DNA of 44,690 nucleotides from UBA8199 sp035358715 (GTDB lineage: Bacteria > Verrucomicrobiota > Verrucomicrobiia > Limisphaerales > UBA8199), in the NCBI GenBank assembly GCA_035358715.1, contig DAOPPX010000032.1:1-44690 (forward strand). Reading direction: 5' to 3'. A model generated the notes under the pieces. The model did no database searches. It was not told where the DNA came from and worked only from the letters and a program-made list of their open reading frames with translations. Made by a program: the position numbers and the translations under genes. How positions within the stretch are numbered: the first letter of the stretch is position 1; every line of letters starts with the position of its first letter. Positions 7,360 to 16,401 of this stretch are shown here, in pieces.

Positions 7360-8148
7360 TCAAGCCTTAGGCGGGCCTTTCATAAACGGCGCGAATAAGT
7401 CAATTGGAATAGGCACGAAGGTGGTGGTGTTGTGCTCGCTGGAGATTTCGCGCATGGTCTGAAGGAAGCGCAGTTGCAGGGCGATCGGCTCCTTGCTGAT
7501 CATCGCGGCGGCTTGGACCATTTTCTCGGCGGCCTGGTACTCGCCTTCGGCATTGACGATCTTGGCGCGGCGCTCGCGTTCGGCTTCGGCCTGTTTGGCC
7601 ATCGCGCGCTTCATGCTGTCCGGCAAGGCGACGTCCTTGACTTCAACGGCGGTGACTTTGACGCCCCACGGTTCGGTCTGGCGGTCAATAATCTCTTGTA
7701 GCTTTAGGTTGATGGCCTCGCGTTGGGAAAGTAGATCGTCCAAGGGGGACTGGCCAAGCACGCTGCGGAGCGTGGTTTGCGCAATGAGCGAGGTGGCCTT
7801 GTAGAAATTCTCGACTTTAACCACCGCGTCAACGGGCTGCACGATGCGGAAATAGACGACGGCATCCACGGTTACCGGGACGTTGTCGCGGGTCATGACT
7901 TCCTGCTTGGCGACGTCAATCGTGACCACGCGCAGGTCCATCTTTACTATTCGGTCAACGATTGGGATGAGGAAGATCAGGCCCGGCCCCTTGGCGCCGC
8001 GGGCATGCAGCTTGCCGAGGCGGAAGATGACGCCCCGTTCGTATTCACGGAGGACACGGACGGCTTGGGGCAGGACAATAGCGGCCAGGATGATGATGGG
8101 GATGATCCAGGACGTGAGGTTGAACATGCGAGCGATGATTTCTTCCAT
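7360..8148 (-). CDS. Slipin/stomatin-family SPFH membrane protein
   Basis: A 262-residue band-7 protein. One N-terminal membrane hairpin (about 12-30, WIIPIIILAAIVLPQAVRVL) is followed directly by the SPFH domain (REYERGVIFRLGKL to about 200), including GPGLIFLIPIVDRI and the RDNVPVTVDAVVYFRI strand typical of slipins. A coiled helix follows (AEAERERRAKIVNAEGEYQA, about 190-225), which drives oligomerisation. It lies 24 nt downstream of an nfeD-type protease gene. NfeD and slipin/stomatin are well-known partners in bacteria and archaea, where the protease clips the stomatin C-terminus and the pair organises membrane microdomains. Length is normal for the family. Confidence 0.92.
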   Translation of the reverse strand: MEEIIARMFNLTSWIIPIIILAAIVLPQAVRVLREYERGVIFRLGKLHARGAKGPGLIFLIPIVDRIVKMDLRVVTIDVAKQEVMTRDNVPVTVDAVVYFRIVQPVDAVVKVENFYKATSLIAQTTLRSVLGQSPLDDLLSQREAINLKLQEIIDRQTEPWGVKVTAVEVKDVALPDSMKRAMAKQAEAERERRAKIVNAEGEYQAAEKMVQAAAMISKEPIALQLRFLQTMREISSEHNTTTFVPIPIDLFAPFMKGPPKA

Positions 8149-8172
8149 AGGATACTCTAGTTACTAGGATGT

Positions 8173-9462
8173 TTAGGTGATAGGAGGTTGCTTGGGGGTT
8201 ACCTTCAGAGTCAGGCCGTTAACAGCGATAATCTCCACCGGGTGCCCGGGCTCGATGGGCACTTCGCTTACCGCGTTCCAGTACTCGCCCTCGACGAACA
8301 CCCGGCCGCCGGTCGCATCTATGCGTTCCTGGGCAGGGACGGTCCGGCCCAGGAGGGCTTCGCGGCCAACGCGCACGGGCAGCAATTGCGCGCGAAGGCC
8401 CGACCCCACAACGAAGGTGAAGAATGCCGCCGTCACCAGGGTGGCGGGAATGATATACGCCAGTGACAGCCGGAAGACCGGGTCGGCGCGGTTGAAGAGC
8501 ATCAGCGCGCCCAGGAGGAACGCGACAATGCCGCCGAGCGTCAGCACGCCGTGCGAAGGGGCGAAGACGTCCACGACAAACAGGACGATGGCGAGGCCAA
8601 TGAGCGCCAGTCCCGCCGTGTTGATGGGGAGTATCGTCGCCATGTAGAGCACGAGGATGAGGGCAATCGCGCCCACCACGCCAGGCAGGATGGCGCCGGG
8701 ATTGCTCAATTCGCCGATGATGCCGTAGATTGCCACCAGCATCAGGATCATCATCAACTCGGGATGAGAGAGCAGTTGTAGCAGCCGTTCCTGGGTGGTT
8801 TGTGGAATCTCTACGACGTTTGCGTTGGCCGTCTCAAGGGCCTTGCCATTCACCTCCCGGGCATCGAGTTGAGTGAGCAGATCGGGCAGATCCTTGGCGA
8901 TCAGATCAATGACCCCAAGTTCGAGTGCCTGGTCGGCCGTGATGGCTTTGCTGTCGATCACCGAAGCCCTGGCCCAATCGGCGTTGCGCCCTCGCCGCTT
9001 GGCAATCCCCTCGATGAAACTGCCGGTGATCTGTTCCTGCTTTTCCTTCATTACTTCGCTGGTCTTTTCCTCGCCCTCAGGTCCAATTGACACCGGGTGC
9101 GCGGCGCCGATGCTGGTGGCTGGGGCCATTGCGGCAATATCCGCTGCCAGCGTGATGAAGCAACCTGCGCTTCCGGCCCAGGCCCCTTCCGGGGCGACAT
9201 ACACTACAATTGGGATTGGCGACGCGTAAAACGTCTGCACAATCCGTTTGGTGGATTCGAGCGAGCCGCCCGGGGTATCCAATTCGATGATTAAGCAGCT
9301 ATCCTCACGAGCGGCTGCCGCTTGAATGGCCCGGGCGGTGTAGCTGGCTGTGGCCGGGCCAATTGCACCACTGATCTTGATGAGTCCAACATCCGCGCCC
9401 TGCAGCCCCTCCACGGTTACGCAGGCTAGCCCACCCACCAACATTAGCAGCAAACGCTTCAT
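8173..9462 (-). CDS. NfeD-family membrane-bound serine protease (ClpP class)
   Basis: A long-form NfeD of 429 residues. The ATG at 9462 is preferred over a TTG 21 nt upstream because GAGGGT then sits at Shine-Dalgarno distance. Residues 1-22 form a signal peptide (MKRLLLMLVGGLACVTVEG). The ClpP/SppA-like protease domain spans about 25-215, with LIIELDTPGGSLESTKRI, the nucleophile serine in AWAGSAGCFITLAADI, and a KxK-rich helix (SEVMKEKQEQ) where the catalytic lysine is expected. About 235-360 holds four to five membrane helices. The C-terminal OB-fold NfeD domain starts about 370 (EALLGRTVPAQERIDATGG) and ends in a beta-rich VEGEYWNAVSEVPIEPGHPV. It forms an operon with the slipin gene. Confidence 0.93.
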   Translation of the reverse strand: MKRLLLMLVGGLACVTVEGLQGADVGLIKISGAIGPATASYTARAIQAAAAREDSCLIIELDTPGGSLESTKRIVQTFYASPIPIVVYVAPEGAWAGSAGCFITLAADIAAMAPATSIGAAHPVSIGPEGEEKTSEVMKEKQEQITGSFIEGIAKRRGRNADWARASVIDSKAITADQALELGVIDLIAKDLPDLLTQLDAREVNGKALETANANVVEIPQTTQERLLQLLSHPELMMILMLVAIYGIIGELSNPGAILPGVVGAIALILVLYMATILPINTAGLALIGLAIVLFVVDVFAPSHGVLTLGGIVAFLLGALMLFNRADPVFRLSLAYIIPATLVTAAFFTFVVGSGLRAQLLPVRVGREALLGRTVPAQERIDATGGRVFVEGEYWNAVSEVPIEPGHPVEIIAVNGLTLKVTPKQPPIT

Positions 9463-9759
9463 AGCACCCTCGACATGCTTCAAAATACCAGAATTGAGCG
9501 GGGATGCAATCGCGATTCATAGGCCTTCGGTATGGCGCTTTGACAGCTACTTCGGTGCTTGCCGGTCCCGTCCAAGCTGATAAAGGAAGCTCGAAAGCCC
9601 GTCCCCTGGCATTCAGAGAATACCCTCTGACGGTGCCTCACGGTGGTTGGTAAGACCCAGGACCAATCTTCCATCGCATGGGTGACGGCGCTGCGAACAT
9701 CCGGCAGTCCTGAGTTGCTATAGCCGCTGGCTATGCGTAGCTTAGCATGGATTTGAAAT

Positions 9760-10632
9760 ATGAAGATCTATATAGACGGCAAATTCTTCAGTGAGCGGGA
9801 CGCCAGGATTTCGGTGTTCGACCATGGTCTGCTTTACGGGGACGGCCTTTTCGAGGGGATCCGCGCTTACAACGGCAGGGTCTTTATGCTGAAGGAGCAT
9901 ATTGACCGGCTGTTTTGCTCGGCCAAGTCAATCCTGCTTAGAGTTCCAATGAGCCATCGAGAACTGGCAGCCGCGATTGTCGCGACCTGTCGCTTGAACC
10001 GGTTGCGCGATGCCTACATCCGTTTGGTGGTGACTCGTGGCGTCGGCACCTTGGGCCTGAACCCAAACCGGTGCAAGAACCCGTCAGTCATCATTATTGC
10101 GGGGAACATTACCCTCTACCCGTCAGAGTTGTACGAGCGGGGGATGGAAATCATCACCGTGCCGACGACGCGTAACCTGCATAGCGCGCTGAACCCGGCC
10201 ATCAAGTCCTTGAACTACCTTAACAATATTCTCGCCAAGATCGAGGCGAACAACGCTGGCTGCGAAGAGGCTATCATGCTGAACTCGGAGGGCTTTGTGG
10301 CGGAATGCACCGGTGACAATTTGTTCATCGTCAAGGAAGGTCAGTTGTTGACTCCGCCGCTCTCGGCTGGCGCCCTCTACGGCATCACCCGCCGAGCGGT
10401 CATGGAACTGGCCGCGGAAGCGGGATTGAAGGTGGCCGAGCCAAACCTGACACGTTATGATCTGTTCAATGCCGATGAGTGTTTCCTGACCGGGACCGCG
10501 GCTGAGGTGGTGCCGGTGGTCAGGATTGATGGCCGGGTTATCGGGAACGGCAAGCCGGGACGGGTTACGAAGAGCCTGGTGGCACAGTATCACGCCTTGA
10601 CGAAAGTTTCTGGCGAGCCGATATACGGTTGA
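9760..10632 (+). CDS. ilvE: Branched-chain amino acid aminotransferase
   Basis: A 290-residue class IV PLP aminotransferase. The N-terminal signature is VFDHGLLYGDGLFEGIRAYN. The Schiff-base lysine is K149 in AIKSLNYLNNILAK. EEAIMLNSEGFVAECTGDNL follows, and LTGTAAEVVPV binds the cofactor phosphate. GDGLFEGIRAY is typical of IlvE-type enzymes, which transfer the amino group between Leu/Ile/Val and 2-oxoglutarate; D-amino acid transaminase or aminodeoxychorismate lyase are less likely. Only 7 nt separate it from mcsA, so it is probably the first gene of the mcsA-mcsB-clpC transcript, a functionally unrelated leader. The 276-nt divergent gap to nfeD must hold both promoters; no strong boxes are obvious. 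Confidence 0.9.
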   Translation: MKIYIDGKFFSERDARISVFDHGLLYGDGLFEGIRAYNGRVFMLKEHIDRLFCSAKSILLRVPMSHRELAAAIVATCRLNRLRDAYIRLVVTRGVGTLGLNPNRCKNPSVIIIAGNITLYPSELYERGMEIITVPTTRNLHSALNPAIKSLNYLNNILAKIEANNAGCEEAIMLNSEGFVAECTGDNLFIVKEGQLLTPPLSAGALYGITRRAVMELAAEAGLKVAEPNLTRYDLFNADECFLTGTAAEVVPVVRIDGRVIGNGKPGRVTKSLVAQYHALTKVSGEPIYG

Positions 10633-10639
10633 AGAGCCT

Positions 10640-11158
10640 ATGTTGTGCAGCATTTGCCAGGAAAGGGAAGCGACGGTCCACCTGACCAATATCACCGGGG
10701 ACAAGGTGCAGAAGGTGGACCTGTGCGAGGAATGCGCAAAGAGCAAGGGGATGAACGATCCCGCGGGTTTCAGCTTTGCGGACGAGCTGCTGGGGCTGGG
10801 GGCTTCACAGGAGATCGAGCAAGCCGGCGGTGAGAAGGGGCTGCAATGTCCGGTGTGTGGGTTTGCACAGTCAGATTTCAAGAAGGCAGGCCGCCTGGGC
10901 TGCGCGGAATGTTACCAGACATTTGCGGAGCCGATGAAAGGACTGCTCAAAACGATGCACAAACGCGCGCGGCACGTCGGCAAGGTTCCCGAATCGCTGC
11001 GCCAGAGCTGCGACTTGTCTGTCGAACTGAAGCAACTCCAGCAGAAGCTGGCAAAGGCCATCGCACTGGAGAACTTTGAAGAGGCGGCCGTCCTGCGGGA
11101 TGAAATCAAGCAAACCACGGCCCAACTGAGCCAGCGCGCAGCGAATCGGCCTGTATGA
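10640..11158 (+). CDS. mcsA: McsA, zinc-binding activator of the McsB arginine kinase
   Basis: A 172-residue protein with the four paired cysteines of McsA: CSIC at the N-terminus, CEEC near 30, CPVC near 72 and CAEC near 90. These form two zinc-binding modules joined by a helical linker (FADELLGLGASQEIE). The C-terminal 40 residues are a UVR motif (AIALENFEEAAVLRDEIKQ), the coiled pair also found in UvrB and in ClpC middle domains. In Firmicutes McsA binds McsB, activates its kinase activity and helps deliver substrates to ClpC. The downstream mcsB start overlaps this stop (ATGA). Length matches the family. Confidence 0.93.
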   Translation: MLCSICQEREATVHLTNITGDKVQKVDLCEECAKSKGMNDPAGFSFADELLGLGASQEIEQAGGEKGLQCPVCGFAQSDFKKAGRLGCAECYQTFAEPMKGLLKTMHKRARHVGKVPESLRQSCDLSVELKQLQQKLAKAIALENFEEAAVLRDEIKQTTAQLSQRAANRPV

Positions 11159-12267
11159 ATCTCGACGACTTCCTGATCCCTCCAGCAGAAACTGCGCGGC
11201 GCAAAGGACCGCATGACAAGATCGTAATGTCCAGCCGGGTCCGCCTGGCGCGCAATATTCGCAACGCCGCGTTCCCGGGCTGGGCCAAGAAAGCGGAGAG
11301 AATCCGCGTGCTCGAACTCATCCACCCCGCTATAGAAGCGCTGCCGGAGATGACCGACGTCTTCTTCGGGACCATGGATCGTTTGTCCGCCCTGGATAAG
11401 CAGATTCTGGTGGAACGCCACCTCATCAGCCGTGAACATGCGGCCAAGACTGCCGGCAGCGGGCTGGTCATGAACCGCCAGGAGACGCTGTGCTTCATGA
11501 TCAACGAGGAAGATCACTTGCGAATGCAAGCCCTTTGTCCGGGGCTGCAACTGCGCCGGGCCTGGGCAACCATTGACGGGGCAGATTCCGGGTTGGAGAA
11601 GAAGCTCGATTACGCGTTCAGTCCGGAACTTGGGTACTTGACCGCTTGCCCGACCAATTTGGGTACCGGCATTCGGGTTAGCGCTATGCTGCACCTACCG
11701 GGGTTGGTGCTGTCGGAACAAATCAATCCGATCATTCAGTCGGTCAACAAGCTCGGCTTGGCCGTTCGCGGCCTTTACGGTGAGGGCACCGAAGCGTTGG
11801 GCAATATCTTCCAGGTCTCCAACCAGATGACACTTGGCGAATCCGAGAGCGCTATCGTCGAGCGTCTGGAGAAGGTCCTCAACCAGATTATCGAACATGA
11901 GGAAAACGCTCGCGCCAGCCTTCTGGAAAGGAAGCCCAAGCTGGTTTACAACCATGTCGGGCGCGCGTACGGGATCCTGGCCAATGCCCACAGCATTTCC
12001 TCCAAGGAAACGATGAACCTGCTGTCCCTGATGCGCCTGGGGGCAGACGCGGGGTTGTTCCCCGACCTGGAACGCTCCCTGGTGGATGAGTTGTTTGTTC
12101 TAACCCAGCCGGCCCACCTGCAGAAACAGCATTCAGAAAAGCTCTCTGCCGAGGAACGAGACGTGCTCCGCGCCGACATGTTGCGCGAACGCCTGCGGCC
12201 CATCAGCCGCCCCGTTACCCGGCCGCCCCCGGCGCCGCAGGCTGGATTGGACAAACCGGAGGATTAG
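11155..12267 (+). CDS. mcsB: McsB protein-arginine kinase
   Basis: A 370-residue phosphagen-kinase-fold enzyme. SSRVRLARNIRNAAFPGW gives nucleotide-binding arginines, and MNRQETLCFMINEEDHLRMQ is the McsB-type NEEDHxR active-site segment. CPTNLGTGIRVSAMLHLPG carries the reactive-cysteine loop shared with creatine and arginine kinases. Near the C-terminus is RDVLRA (residues about 335-340), matching the RDXXRA phosphoarginine-binding allosteric motif known from Bacillus and Geobacillus McsB. McsB phosphorylates arginines on misfolded proteins, tagging them for ClpC-ClpP. Unlike the Firmicutes operon, no ctsR repressor gene is adjacent. A Pro-rich tail of about 20 residues follows the catalytic domain. 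Confidence 0.95.
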   Translation: MNLDDFLIPPAETARRKGPHDKIVMSSRVRLARNIRNAAFPGWAKKAERIRVLELIHPAIEALPEMTDVFFGTMDRLSALDKQILVERHLISREHAAKTAGSGLVMNRQETLCFMINEEDHLRMQALCPGLQLRRAWATIDGADSGLEKKLDYAFSPELGYLTACPTNLGTGIRVSAMLHLPGLVLSEQINPIIQSVNKLGLAVRGLYGEGTEALGNIFQVSNQMTLGESESAIVERLEKVLNQIIEHEENARASLLERKPKLVYNHVGRAYGILANAHSISSKETMNLLSLMRLGADAGLFPDLERSLVDELFVLTQPAHLQKQHSEKLSAEERDVLRADMLRERLRPISRPVTRPPPAPQAGLDKPED

Positions 12268-12282
12268 CTGCATTTTGATGAT

Positions 12283-14784
12283 ATGAGCGATCAGGAAGCC
12301 ATGAACAACTTTACCCCGCGCGCCCAGCAAGTGCTGGCGCTGGCGCGCAAGGAGGCCGACCGGTTTAACCACAACGTCATCGGCACCGAACACCTCTTGC
12401 TTGGGCTCATCAAGTTGGGGCAGGGCGTGGCTGTGAACGTGCTGCAGAAGCTCGGCCTCGACCTCGACACGGTGCGCCTCGAAGTGGAAAAGCAGGTTGG
12501 CACGGGCCCCGATCAGAAGATGATGGGGAACATCCCCTACACGCCCAGGGTAAAGAAGGTGCTCGCCCTCGCTCAAAAGGAGGCCAAGGCCCTCAACCAT
12601 ACCTACGTCGGCACCGAGCACATTCTGCTGGGCCTGCTCCGTGAAGGGGACGGCGTCGCAGCGCGCGTTCTCAAGAATCTTGATGTGGACATCGAACAGA
12701 CCCGCAAGGAGATTCTGAAGGAACTGGATCCTAATTTCGCCGCGCAGGACGATTCGGCCCCAGGCGAAGCGATGCCGGGAAAGGCGACCTCCGAGAAGAA
12801 GGGCGAAATCAAGACGCCTGCGCTTAAGGCTTTTGGCCGCGATCTGACTGAAATCGCACGCAAAGGCGAAATGGATCCCGTCATTGGCCGCAAGAGCGAA
12901 ATCGAGCGCGTCATTCAAATCCTCTGCCGCCGTACGAAGAACAACCCGGTGCTCCTGGGCGAGGCTGGCGTCGGCAAGACAGCTATTGTCGAGGGCCTGG
13001 CGCAGGAAATTGCCGCCGGCAACGTCCCGGAGCTGCTCCGTGACCGGCGCGTTATTACACTGGATTTGGCCTTGATGGTCGCCGGCACCAAGTACCGCGG
13101 CCAGTTCGAGGAGCGCATCAAAGCCGTCATGGACGAGATTCGTCGCTCCAAGAACATCATCCTGTTCATTGACGAGCTCCATACCATCGTCGGCGCGGGC
13201 TCCGCCGAGGGCACGATGGATGCCTCGAACATCATCAAGCCGGCTCTCAGCCGGGGCGAACTGCAGTGCATCGGCGCCACCACCCTTAACGAGTATCGCA
13301 AGTACATCGAAAAGGACGCGGCCTTGGAGCGCCGTTTTCAATCGGTCAAAGTCGAGGCTCCTTCTGTCGCGGAGGCCGTTTTGATTCTGAAGGGCCTTCG
13401 CCCGAAGTACGAAGACCACCACAAAGCCGAGTTTACCGATAAAGCGATTGAAGCGTCGGTTAAACTCTCGGATCGCTATATCACCGACCGCTTCCTGCCT
13501 GACAAAGCCATTGACGTAATGGACGAAGCAGGCTCACGTGCCCGAATTGGCACCATGACGCGACCGCCAGAGGTTAAGGAAATGGAGTCCGGAATTGAGG
13601 ACATCAAGGCCCAGAAGGAGCGGGCGATAAAGAACCAGGACTTCGAGGGCGCCGCCTCCATGCGCGACAAGGAAAAGCAGGCCAAGGAGAAGCTGGAGGC
13701 CCGGTTGAAGGAATGGCGCACCGCGCGAGAAGAAAAGCGTGTCAGAGTGGATGAGGAGGACATCTTGCAGGTGGTCTCCAAATGGACGGGCATTCCGCTG
13801 CAACGCATGGAGCAGGGCGAAATGCAGCGGTTGCTCCAGGTTGAAGCAGAAATGAGCAAAGTCGTCATTGGCCAGCGCGAAGCTGTTTCGTCTCTGTGCA
13901 AAGCGCTGCGCCGTTCCCGCGCGGATCTCAAAGATCCGCGCCGTCCCATCGGCACGTTTGCGTTGCTGGGACCTACCGGCGTCGGCAAGACGTTGCTCGC
14001 CAAGACCCTTGCAGAACAGTTGTTTGGGGACGCCAAAGCGCTGATCCAGCTCGACATGAGCGAGTACATGGAGAAGTTCAATGTCTCCCGGCTGATCGGC
14101 TCTCCGCCCGGTTATGTCGGCTATGAGGAGGGCGGCCAGCTAACGGAACAGGTGCGCCGCAAGCCCTACTCTGTGGTGCTTTTCGATGAGATCGAAAAGG
14201 CGCATCCGGATGTGTGGAACATGCTGTTGCAGATCCTTGAGGAAGGCAAACTTACTGACAACGTCGGCCGCGTGGTCAATTTCCGCAACACGATCATCCT
14301 GATGACGTCGAACGTCGGCTCAGACACCATTCGCAAGCAATCCACGCTCGGTTTTTCCCCGATCACCGACGAGAACAGCTACGAGAAGATGCGTGAGAAG
14401 ATTCTGGATGAGGCTAAGAAGACGTTTCGGCCCGAGTTTCTGAATCGGCTGGACGACATTGTTGTTTTCCGCGCGTTGACCAAGCCCGACCTGGTGCAAA
14501 TCCTGGACTTGGAAATCACGAAGGTGATGCAGCGACTCAAGGCCAAGAACATCGTCCTGCAGTTGGATGACAAGGCCAAGGAATTCCTCGTAAACAAGGG
14601 CTACGACCCTCTTTACGGTGCGCGTCCGATGCGCCGTGCCGTCGAGCGTTCCCTCGAAGATCCGTTGGCCGAAGAAATCCTCCGGGGCGCGTTTCAGGAA
14701 GGGGAGCCGATCCTCGTAACGGCGGAGGGCGACCACCTGGTCTTCTCGCAGAAGACCACCTCGCAAGGAGCGCTCTCCAGTTGA
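12283..14784 (+). CDS. clpC: ClpC-type AAA+ unfoldase
   Basis: An 833-residue HSP100 protein starting 15 nt after mcsB. Residues 8-150 contain two Clp-N repeats (RAQQVLALARKEADRFNHN and RVKKVLALAQKEAKALNHT). The first AAA+ ring has GEAGVGKT at 226-233 and Walker B in NIILFIDELHTIVGAGSAEG. The middle domain (about 430-485) includes a UVR-like helix (AIKNQDFEGAASMRDKEKQA), diagnostic of ClpC versus ClpA. The second ring has GPTGVGKTLLAK near 563 and VVLFDEIEKAHPDVWN. The LGF in STLGFSP is in the position of the ClpP-docking loop. It unfolds arginine-phosphorylated substrates for ClpP; clpP is not in this window. Confidence 0.96.
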   Translation: MSDQEAMNNFTPRAQQVLALARKEADRFNHNVIGTEHLLLGLIKLGQGVAVNVLQKLGLDLDTVRLEVEKQVGTGPDQKMMGNIPYTPRVKKVLALAQKEAKALNHTYVGTEHILLGLLREGDGVAARVLKNLDVDIEQTRKEILKELDPNFAAQDDSAPGEAMPGKATSEKKGEIKTPALKAFGRDLTEIARKGEMDPVIGRKSEIERVIQILCRRTKNNPVLLGEAGVGKTAIVEGLAQEIAAGNVPELLRDRRVITLDLALMVAGTKYRGQFEERIKAVMDEIRRSKNIILFIDELHTIVGAGSAEGTMDASNIIKPALSRGELQCIGATTLNEYRKYIEKDAALERRFQSVKVEAPSVAEAVLILKGLRPKYEDHHKAEFTDKAIEASVKLSDRYITDRFLPDKAIDVMDEAGSRARIGTMTRPPEVKEMESGIEDIKAQKERAIKNQDFEGAASMRDKEKQAKEKLEARLKEWRTAREEKRVRVDEEDILQVVSKWTGIPLQRMEQGEMQRLLQVEAEMSKVVIGQREAVSSLCKALRRSRADLKDPRRPIGTFALLGPTGVGKTLLAKTLAEQLFGDAKALIQLDMSEYMEKFNVSRLIGSPPGYVGYEEGGQLTEQVRRKPYSVVLFDEIEKAHPDVWNMLLQILEEGKLTDNVGRVVNFRNTIILMTSNVGSDTIRKQSTLGFSPITDENSYEKMREKILDEAKKTFRPEFLNRLDDIVVFRALTKPDLVQILDLEITKVMQRLKAKNIVLQLDDKAKEFLVNKGYDPLYGARPMRRAVERSLEDPLAEEILRGAFQEGEPILVTAEGDHLVFSQKTTSQGALSS

Positions 14785-14973
14785 TTCCGCCCGGCCCTGT
14801 GTTTCACAACATCGCCTTGTCACGCGGGCTCATAGCCGAAATGTCCTTGTCATGTTTGAAGAAGGCGAGGTTCGCCTGTCCCAATTGCTCTGGTGTAGCT
14901 TAGAATGGCAAAGGGCACTGCTGTGCTGCCGCGTCCATTTAGGCGCTTCAGCGGCCCAGGAAGCAGATAGAGT

Positions 14974-15186
14974 ATGACCTACGAAGAAACAGCGATCATG
15001 GAGTTTCTCCGAGGCAGTCCCGATGCCTACGTTGCGCGGAAGGAAATTGCGCGGAAGGCCCTCAAACGGACTGTTTTTGAAGAGAACCCTCACTGGGTGG
15101 ACGCGCCCCTGGCTTCCCTGCTTGGCCGGCGTTTCGTCGAACAAGACGAACTCGGTCATTACAGGATCAAGAAGCACGAAGAGTAG
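14974..15186 (+). CDS. Small winged-helix-like conserved hypothetical protein
   Basis: A 70-residue protein of unknown function. The pattern of an N-terminal helix (EETAIMEFLRGSPDAYVAR), then KEIARKALKRTVFEEN, a helix over APLASLLGRRFVEQ and a terminal beta hairpin (DELGHYRIKKHEE) fits a compact winged helix, as in small transcription or translation regulators. GAAGCAGATAGAG precedes the ATG with moderate Shine-Dalgarno character. It ends 20 nt before the methyltransferase start, suggesting co-transcription. Codon use looks like its neighbours. A longer reading of the methyltransferase frame overlaps this gene, but that overlap has no family similarity. Confidence 0.6.
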   Translation: MTYEETAIMEFLRGSPDAYVARKEIARKALKRTVFEENPHWVDAPLASLLGRRFVEQDELGHYRIKKHEE

Positions 15187-15205
15187 TCGCCCACCGTTCC
15201 CTGGC

Positions 15206-16381
15206 GTGAGTCTGGCTTTGGGCAACAAGCTGACCCTGAGAATTACCGACATTGCCTTCGGCGGCGAAGGCGTGGCGCGAATGGGAGACTTTGTGGTCTT
15301 CGTCCCGTTCGTTGCTTTGGGTGAGGAAGTGGAAGCGGAAGTAACGGAGCTGAAGAAGCGATATGCCCGCGCCAGGCTTCTCCGCGTGGTTGCCCCTTCG
15401 GCGGAGCGGACCGAACCTGCCTGCCGGTACTTCGGGGAGTGCGGCGGTTGTCAGTATCAGCACCTGGCCTACTCCGCTCAGCTTCAGCTCAAACATAAGC
15501 AGATCGGGGATTTATTCGAGCGCATAGGCCGATTTGATCGCACACTCGTTGCGCCGGTCATTCCCTGCCCGCAGCCCTACGGCTATCGGAACCGCATCAT
15601 GATTCGCAGCCAGTGGGACAAGTTCAAGCAGGGCCTGAACATCGGCTTCATCCGTGCTGACAGCCGGCTGGTGGTGGATGTGGAAGAGTGCCTGATCGCC
15701 GAGCCGGCACTCAACGAGCAGATCAAGCATGTGCGCGCGCATCCGCCGCCTAAAGGTGGGATTAAGGTTGTTCTACGCACCCAACCGCAGGGGTGGGAAG
15801 TGCCCCCCGATTCCTTTTTCCAGAACAATCCTCTCCTGTTGCCCAGGCTGGTCGAAGCCGTGCGCGACTGTCTAAGACAGGCTGAAACCAGGCATCTCCT
15901 GGACGTTTATTGCGGTGTTGGGTTCTTCAGCGTCGAGCTCGGCCACTTGGTTGACTCCTTTGTTGGGGTAGAGCTGGACCGCCTGGCAATTCAGGCGGCG
16001 CGGAAGAACGCCGCTGCCCGCGGCCTCACCAACGGCGAGTTTGTTGCTGGAGCGGCAGAAGACCTGTTGCCGGCGATAATGTCGCGTTTCCCCGCCCAGA
16101 ACACAACAGTGCTGCTTGACCCGCCGCGCAAGGGATGTCAACAGGAGACCCTGCAGATGCTGCGCCGCGTGCGACCGGCCCAGCTCATTTGCGTCTCCTG
16201 CCACCCGGCAACAATGGCACGCGACCTGAAGGTCTTGTGTGACGAAGGTGGCTTTGAATTGGCCCAAGTCGTCCCGTTGGACATGTTCCCGAACACTCAG
16301 CATGTGGAATGTGTGGGGGACTTGCGCGGCAAGACGGCCGCGGCCGGGGCGAAACTAAGCTTGCCAACCTCGCGAGCTTAG
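15206..16381 (+). CDS. 23S rRNA (uracil-5-)-methyltransferase, TrmA/RlmD family
   Basis: About 391 residues from a GTG at 15206; the frame is open further upstream, but that part only overlaps the preceding gene. An N-terminal TRAM-type OB fold (KLTLRITDIAFGGEGVARMG) is followed by an iron-sulfur cluster set CRYFGECGGC with a fourth cysteine near VEECLIAEPALNE. The SAM-binding Rossmann core has LLDVYCGVGFFSVEL and the typical FQNN segment (PDSFFQNNPLLLP). The catalytic loop is LLDPPRKGC, and CVSCHPATMARDLK carries the second conserved cysteine. These enzymes make m5U in 23S rRNA or tRNA; the Fe-S cluster favours an RlmC/RlmD/RumA-like role. The exact target base cannot be read from sequence. 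Confidence 0.88.
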   Translation: MSLALGNKLTLRITDIAFGGEGVARMGDFVVFVPFVALGEEVEAEVTELKKRYARARLLRVVAPSAERTEPACRYFGECGGCQYQHLAYSAQLQLKHKQIGDLFERIGRFDRTLVAPVIPCPQPYGYRNRIMIRSQWDKFKQGLNIGFIRADSRLVVDVEECLIAEPALNEQIKHVRAHPPPKGGIKVVLRTQPQGWEVPPDSFFQNNPLLLPRLVEAVRDCLRQAETRHLLDVYCGVGFFSVELGHLVDSFVGVELDRLAIQAARKNAAARGLTNGEFVAGAAEDLLPAIMSRFPAQNTTVLLDPPRKGCQQETLQMLRRVRPAQLICVSCHPATMARDLKVLCDEGGFELAQVVPLDMFPNTQHVECVGDLRGKTAAAGAKLSLPTSRA

Positions 16382-16401
16382 ATTCAACTTTGACCTGCCG
16401 C

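Noticed and set aside
15023..15205. A longer N-terminus for the rRNA methyltransferase
   Set aside because: This part overlaps the small wHTH-like gene in another frame and has no TRAM-family similarity; the fold begins after the GTG at 15206.
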